Assembly (NCBI GenBank): GCA_023091735.1
Contig: JALKBU010001077.1
Span: 1-17,152, forward strand
Source: Trichomonas tenax
Lineage: Eukaryota; Parabasalia; Trichomonadida; Trichomonadidae
Reading direction: 5' to 3'
Length of the DNA: 17,152 nt
A model generated the notes under the pieces. It had not been told where the DNA came from, searched no databases, and worked only from the letters and a program-made list of their open reading frames with translations. The position numbers and the translations under genes were made by a program. Positions 14,953 to 17,152 of this stretch are shown here, one piece after another (position 1 is the first letter of the stretch; every line of letters begins with the position of its first letter).

Positions 14953-16581
14953 TTCTTCCTCGTTGGATTCTGGTTTCTTCTCTGGCGTGACTTTGATTAA
15001 GTCATCGATACGGAGAATTGTGATAGCAGCTTCGGTAGCGAACTGGATTGACTTGACCTTCGACATGCCTGGCTCAATGACACCGTCCGCCATTCCATCG
15101 CGGATCTTGCCATTGACTAAGTCAAGAGCAGCGAAGCACTTCTCGCCCTTCTGCTGGGCATCGTAGTGAGCAGCCCTAAGCTTAGCGACGAGATCGATTG
15201 AGTCGAGGGCAGCGTTGTTGGCGAGGATCTTCGGGATAACAAGCAAAGCTTCGCCGAACTTGAGCATGGCGACCTGCTCCTTGCCTTCGTAATCCTTAGC
15301 GATCTGTGAGAGATAAACAGAAAGAGCGGCTTCGACAGCACCACCACCAGCAACGACGTGCTTGGACTCGATAACTCTCTTAACAGCATAAAGAGCATCG
15401 CGGAGAGATCTATTAGCTTCCTCGAGTGTGAATGTGTTTGGACCTCTGAGGACGATAGATGCAGAGTTCTCCTTAGCGCAGCCTCTGAAGATTGTCATCT
15501 GGTTGTCACCGACTGGGACCTGTTCGATGAGCTCAGCCTCACCGAGCCAAGCTGGATCGAATGACTCGCCGCCTTCCTCGTTGAGGAGCTGTGAGACGAC
15601 TGTAGCGCCTGTTGAGCGTGCAAGGTGCTGGATTTCAGCATCAGAGACGTGGCGGATACCAATAGCACCAGCCTTGACGAGTGGCTTGAGTGAAGCTTCA
15701 TCGATTGACTTTGATGTGACAATAACGTTAGCCCCAGCCTTGAGAATGGCGTTGACAGCGCGCTCAGCAGCGAGAACTTCCTCCTGCTGGATGGCCTGAA
15801 GCTTGGAAGCGTCGTGGAGGCGGAACTGGATGCCCATTGGAAGGCGTGTGCGCTGGAGACCGAAGTCGAGAACAGCAACCTTAACCTTCTCGAGGCGGCG
15901 TGGGAATGCCTCAGAAGCGCGTGTAGCGTTGAGGGCAACACCAGCTGTGACGATTGTTGACTCTGGGAGTGACTTTCCGAGTGATTTAACGATGTTAACT
16001 CTGTTTGTTGGGCATTTGCCGGCTGGTGTCTTGACAGCGAGGCAGGCATCGACGACCATGTTGCCGAAGAAGTCAGAATAAGCGTTGAGGATCTTTGAGT
16101 TCATTGATGTCTTTGCAACTTTGAGAAGAACGTCACGATCGAGATTTTCGTTGGATACTGCGCAGCTCTTCTTCAAGAAAGCGATTGCTTTCTTAGCAGC
16201 AGCGCGATAACCTGTGATAATTGTGTTTGCATGAACCTTCTTGTTAATGAGGTCCTGGCCGAGCCTCAAGAGCTCAGCAGCGAGAAGAACGACTGTTGTT
16301 GTGCCATCGCCAACTTCGCGATCTTGTAATTCGGAAAGCTGAATAAGAACTTTGCCGGCTGGATGCTGGACGTCCAAATGGTTGAGGATTGTCGCACCAT
16401 CGTTTGTGATTGTGACTTCACCGATATCATCGACGAGCATCTTGTCGAGACCGATTGGGCCTAAAGATGAGCGAACGACGTTTGCGACAGCCATAGCAGC
16501 GCGAACGTTCTGGACACGGACGTTCTCGCCCTGCTGGCGCTGTCCGTCGATTTTGAGTGAGCCTGGAGTAACTGGGAGCAT
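14950..16581 (-). CDS. TCP1: CCT/TRiC chaperonin subunit alpha (TCP-1 alpha)
   Basis: A 543-residue subunit of the eight-membered cytosolic chaperonin ring that folds tubulin, actin and other proteins with ATP. All hallmarks are present: [14 protein letters not shown] (39-52), [10 protein letters not shown] (57-66), GDGTT at 91-95 (nucleotide binding), [13 protein letters not shown] (391-403), GGGAVEAAL (412-420) and a C-terminal [16 protein letters not shown] (516-531). The alpha subtype is indicated by [22 protein letters not shown] and DFGLQRTR, all closer to CCT alpha than to other subunits. Length is typical (about 545-560). It ends in an acidic NEEE tail. Codon use is GC-rich and strongly biased (e.g. 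CTC, AAG, GTC), in contrast to the relics, suggesting high expression. The start is the first ATG after the CAATAATTC motif. Confidence 0.95.
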   Translation of the reverse strand: MLPVTPGSLKIDGQRQQGENVRVQNVRAAMAVANVVRSSLGPIGLDKMLVDDIGEVTITNDGATILNHLDVQHPAGKVLIQLSELQDREVGDGTTTVVLLAAELLRLGQDLINKKVHANTIITGYRAAAKKAIAFLKKSCAVSNENLDRDVLLKVAKTSMNSKILNAYSDFFGNMVVDACLAVKTPAGKCPTNRVNIVKSLGKSLPESTIVTAGVALNATRASEAFPRRLEKVKVAVLDFGLQRTRLPMGIQFRLHDASKLQAIQQEEVLAAERAVNAILKAGANVIVTSKSIDEASLKPLVKAGAIGIRHVSDAEIQHLARSTGATVVSQLLNEEGGESFDPAWLGEAELIEQVPVGDNQMTIFRGCAKENSASIVLRGPNTFTLEEANRSLRDALYAVKRVIESKHVVAGGGAVEAALSVYLSQIAKDYEGKEQVAMLKFGEALLVIPKILANNAALDSIDLVAKLRAAHYDAQQKGEKCFAALDLVNGKIRDGMADGVIEPGMSKVKSIQFATEAAITILRIDDLIKVTPEKKPESNEEE

Positions 16582-17152
16582 TTCTTTATGTGGCCGGGAG
16601 AATTATTGCACATTAGCCGTTTATTAATTATTTCTTTTTGGGCTATTTTTTGTTGATTTTAATGCAATTGGAATCTATAATATATAAAACAGCTGGATTT
16701 TAAACAAAAACATGTGATTAATGAGTGGTCAGATGAAATTAGAGATTTGATATTCATAATTTACGTGGCAAATAACCTAATCGCTGACGTTTTTTAGGAT
16801 AAGTATTGCTCGTGTATCGCAGAAGGACATGAGCAACACCAGGAATGAGTTTTCACGGGCATTTGCAAGTCTTTAAGCTACGATCATAAGATATTTGGGA
16901 AAAACCTCGTGTATAAATCATAATAGAAGAAACCTTTATTGTGCAGCTGTTGGGTGAAGATTCTAAATCAAAAAGACAATTTATTGAATAAAATTTATTG
17001 ATACAATTCCGTCACTGATTTTTAGGGGCAGTATTTTTCCTTCTACGGTGTAGTCCCGCGACCTTCATAACTTTTTATCTGATCAATATTTTTTCGATTT
17101 GAAAGTACTTTCATGTACATATTGATAGTTGTCTATCCAGTGGTGTAAGTGG
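16582..17152. other. upstream flank of CCT alpha, to window end
   Basis: AT-rich sequence with no protein-like frame or RNA gene recognised. It contains an ACGTTTTTTA at 16788-16797 of unknown meaning. Confidence 0.6.
16597..16608 (-). promoter_or_regulatory. candidate promoter motif CAATAATTCTCC of CCT alpha
   Basis: On the sense strand CAATAATTCTCC begins 27 nt before the ATG, matching 11 of 12 bases of the element upstream of CHMP1. A short GC-rich CGGCC follows. Inferred initiator-type element. Confidence 0.4.

Noticed and set aside
15428..16081. Long open frames on both strands inside CCT alpha (plus 15428-15799 and 15803-16081; minus 15495-16049)
   Set aside because: Out-of-frame shadows of a GC-rich, codon-biased gene. 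Ser/Arg/Ala-rich and no family resemblance.
1..17152. Spliceosomal introns
   Set aside because: No match seen to the extended 5' and 3' splice signals known in trichomonads. All intact genes are continuous, and the frameshifted relics lack such signals at their breaks.
1..17152. tRNA or rRNA genes
   Set aside because: No T-arm type GGTTCGAATCC box or cloverleaf-like pairing was noticed by eye in the spacers. A covariance-model scan would be needed to exclude a divergent one.

Overview
The window looks like nuclear DNA of a parabasalid protist, most likely a Tritrichomonas- or Trichomonas-type trichomonad. Four things point there: compact intron-less genes in AT-rich spacers; conserved eukaryotic flagellar, ESCRT and chaperonin genes; relics of BspA-like leucine-rich-repeat, ankyrin and glycine-rich (ALK-like) domain proteins, all greatly expanded in trichomonads; and a Ser-rich, beta-helix-like surface protein with one C-terminal membrane anchor. 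No intron, tRNA, rRNA or CRISPR array was seen. The assignment rests on gene content and style, not on a database match.

Layout. Positions 241-1222 hold a decayed DDE transposase on the minus strand and a near-identical 32-bp sequence at both ends in inverted orientation. Next come IFT46 (+, 1648-2742), a decayed minus-strand ankyrin-repeat stretch with a ~37-bp short repeat (3484-3970), and three intact minus-strand genes: a CHMP1-like ESCRT-III subunit (4422-4976), a POC1-like WD40 basal-body protein (5595-6809) and an unrecognised coiled-coil protein (7393-8571). From 9318 to about 13150 there is a graveyard: a BspA-like LRR gene broken by about five frameshifts, then two truncated glycine-rich-domain relics offset by 608 bp. 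The right end has an intact Pmp-like/beta-helix surface protein with a 32-Ser run (minus, 13174-14628) and the alpha subunit of the CCT chaperonin (minus, 14950-16581).

How the genes work together. IFT46 (IFT-B train), POC1 (basal bodies) and CHMP1 (ESCRT-III) serve a flagellated cell, and CCT folds tubulin and actin. This is a functional theme rather than an operon: each gene has its own upstream spacer. Two candidate promoter motifs recur close to start codons: ACGTTT/AAACGT at four genes, and CAATAATTCwCC at the CHMP1 and CCT genes. Three genes have TAAA overlapping the stop codon, as in trichomonad polyadenylation signals. No unmistakably new system was found. The best leads are the promoter motifs, the FG-rich N-terminus of IFT46, the unusual CHMP1 tail and the repeat-rich relics.
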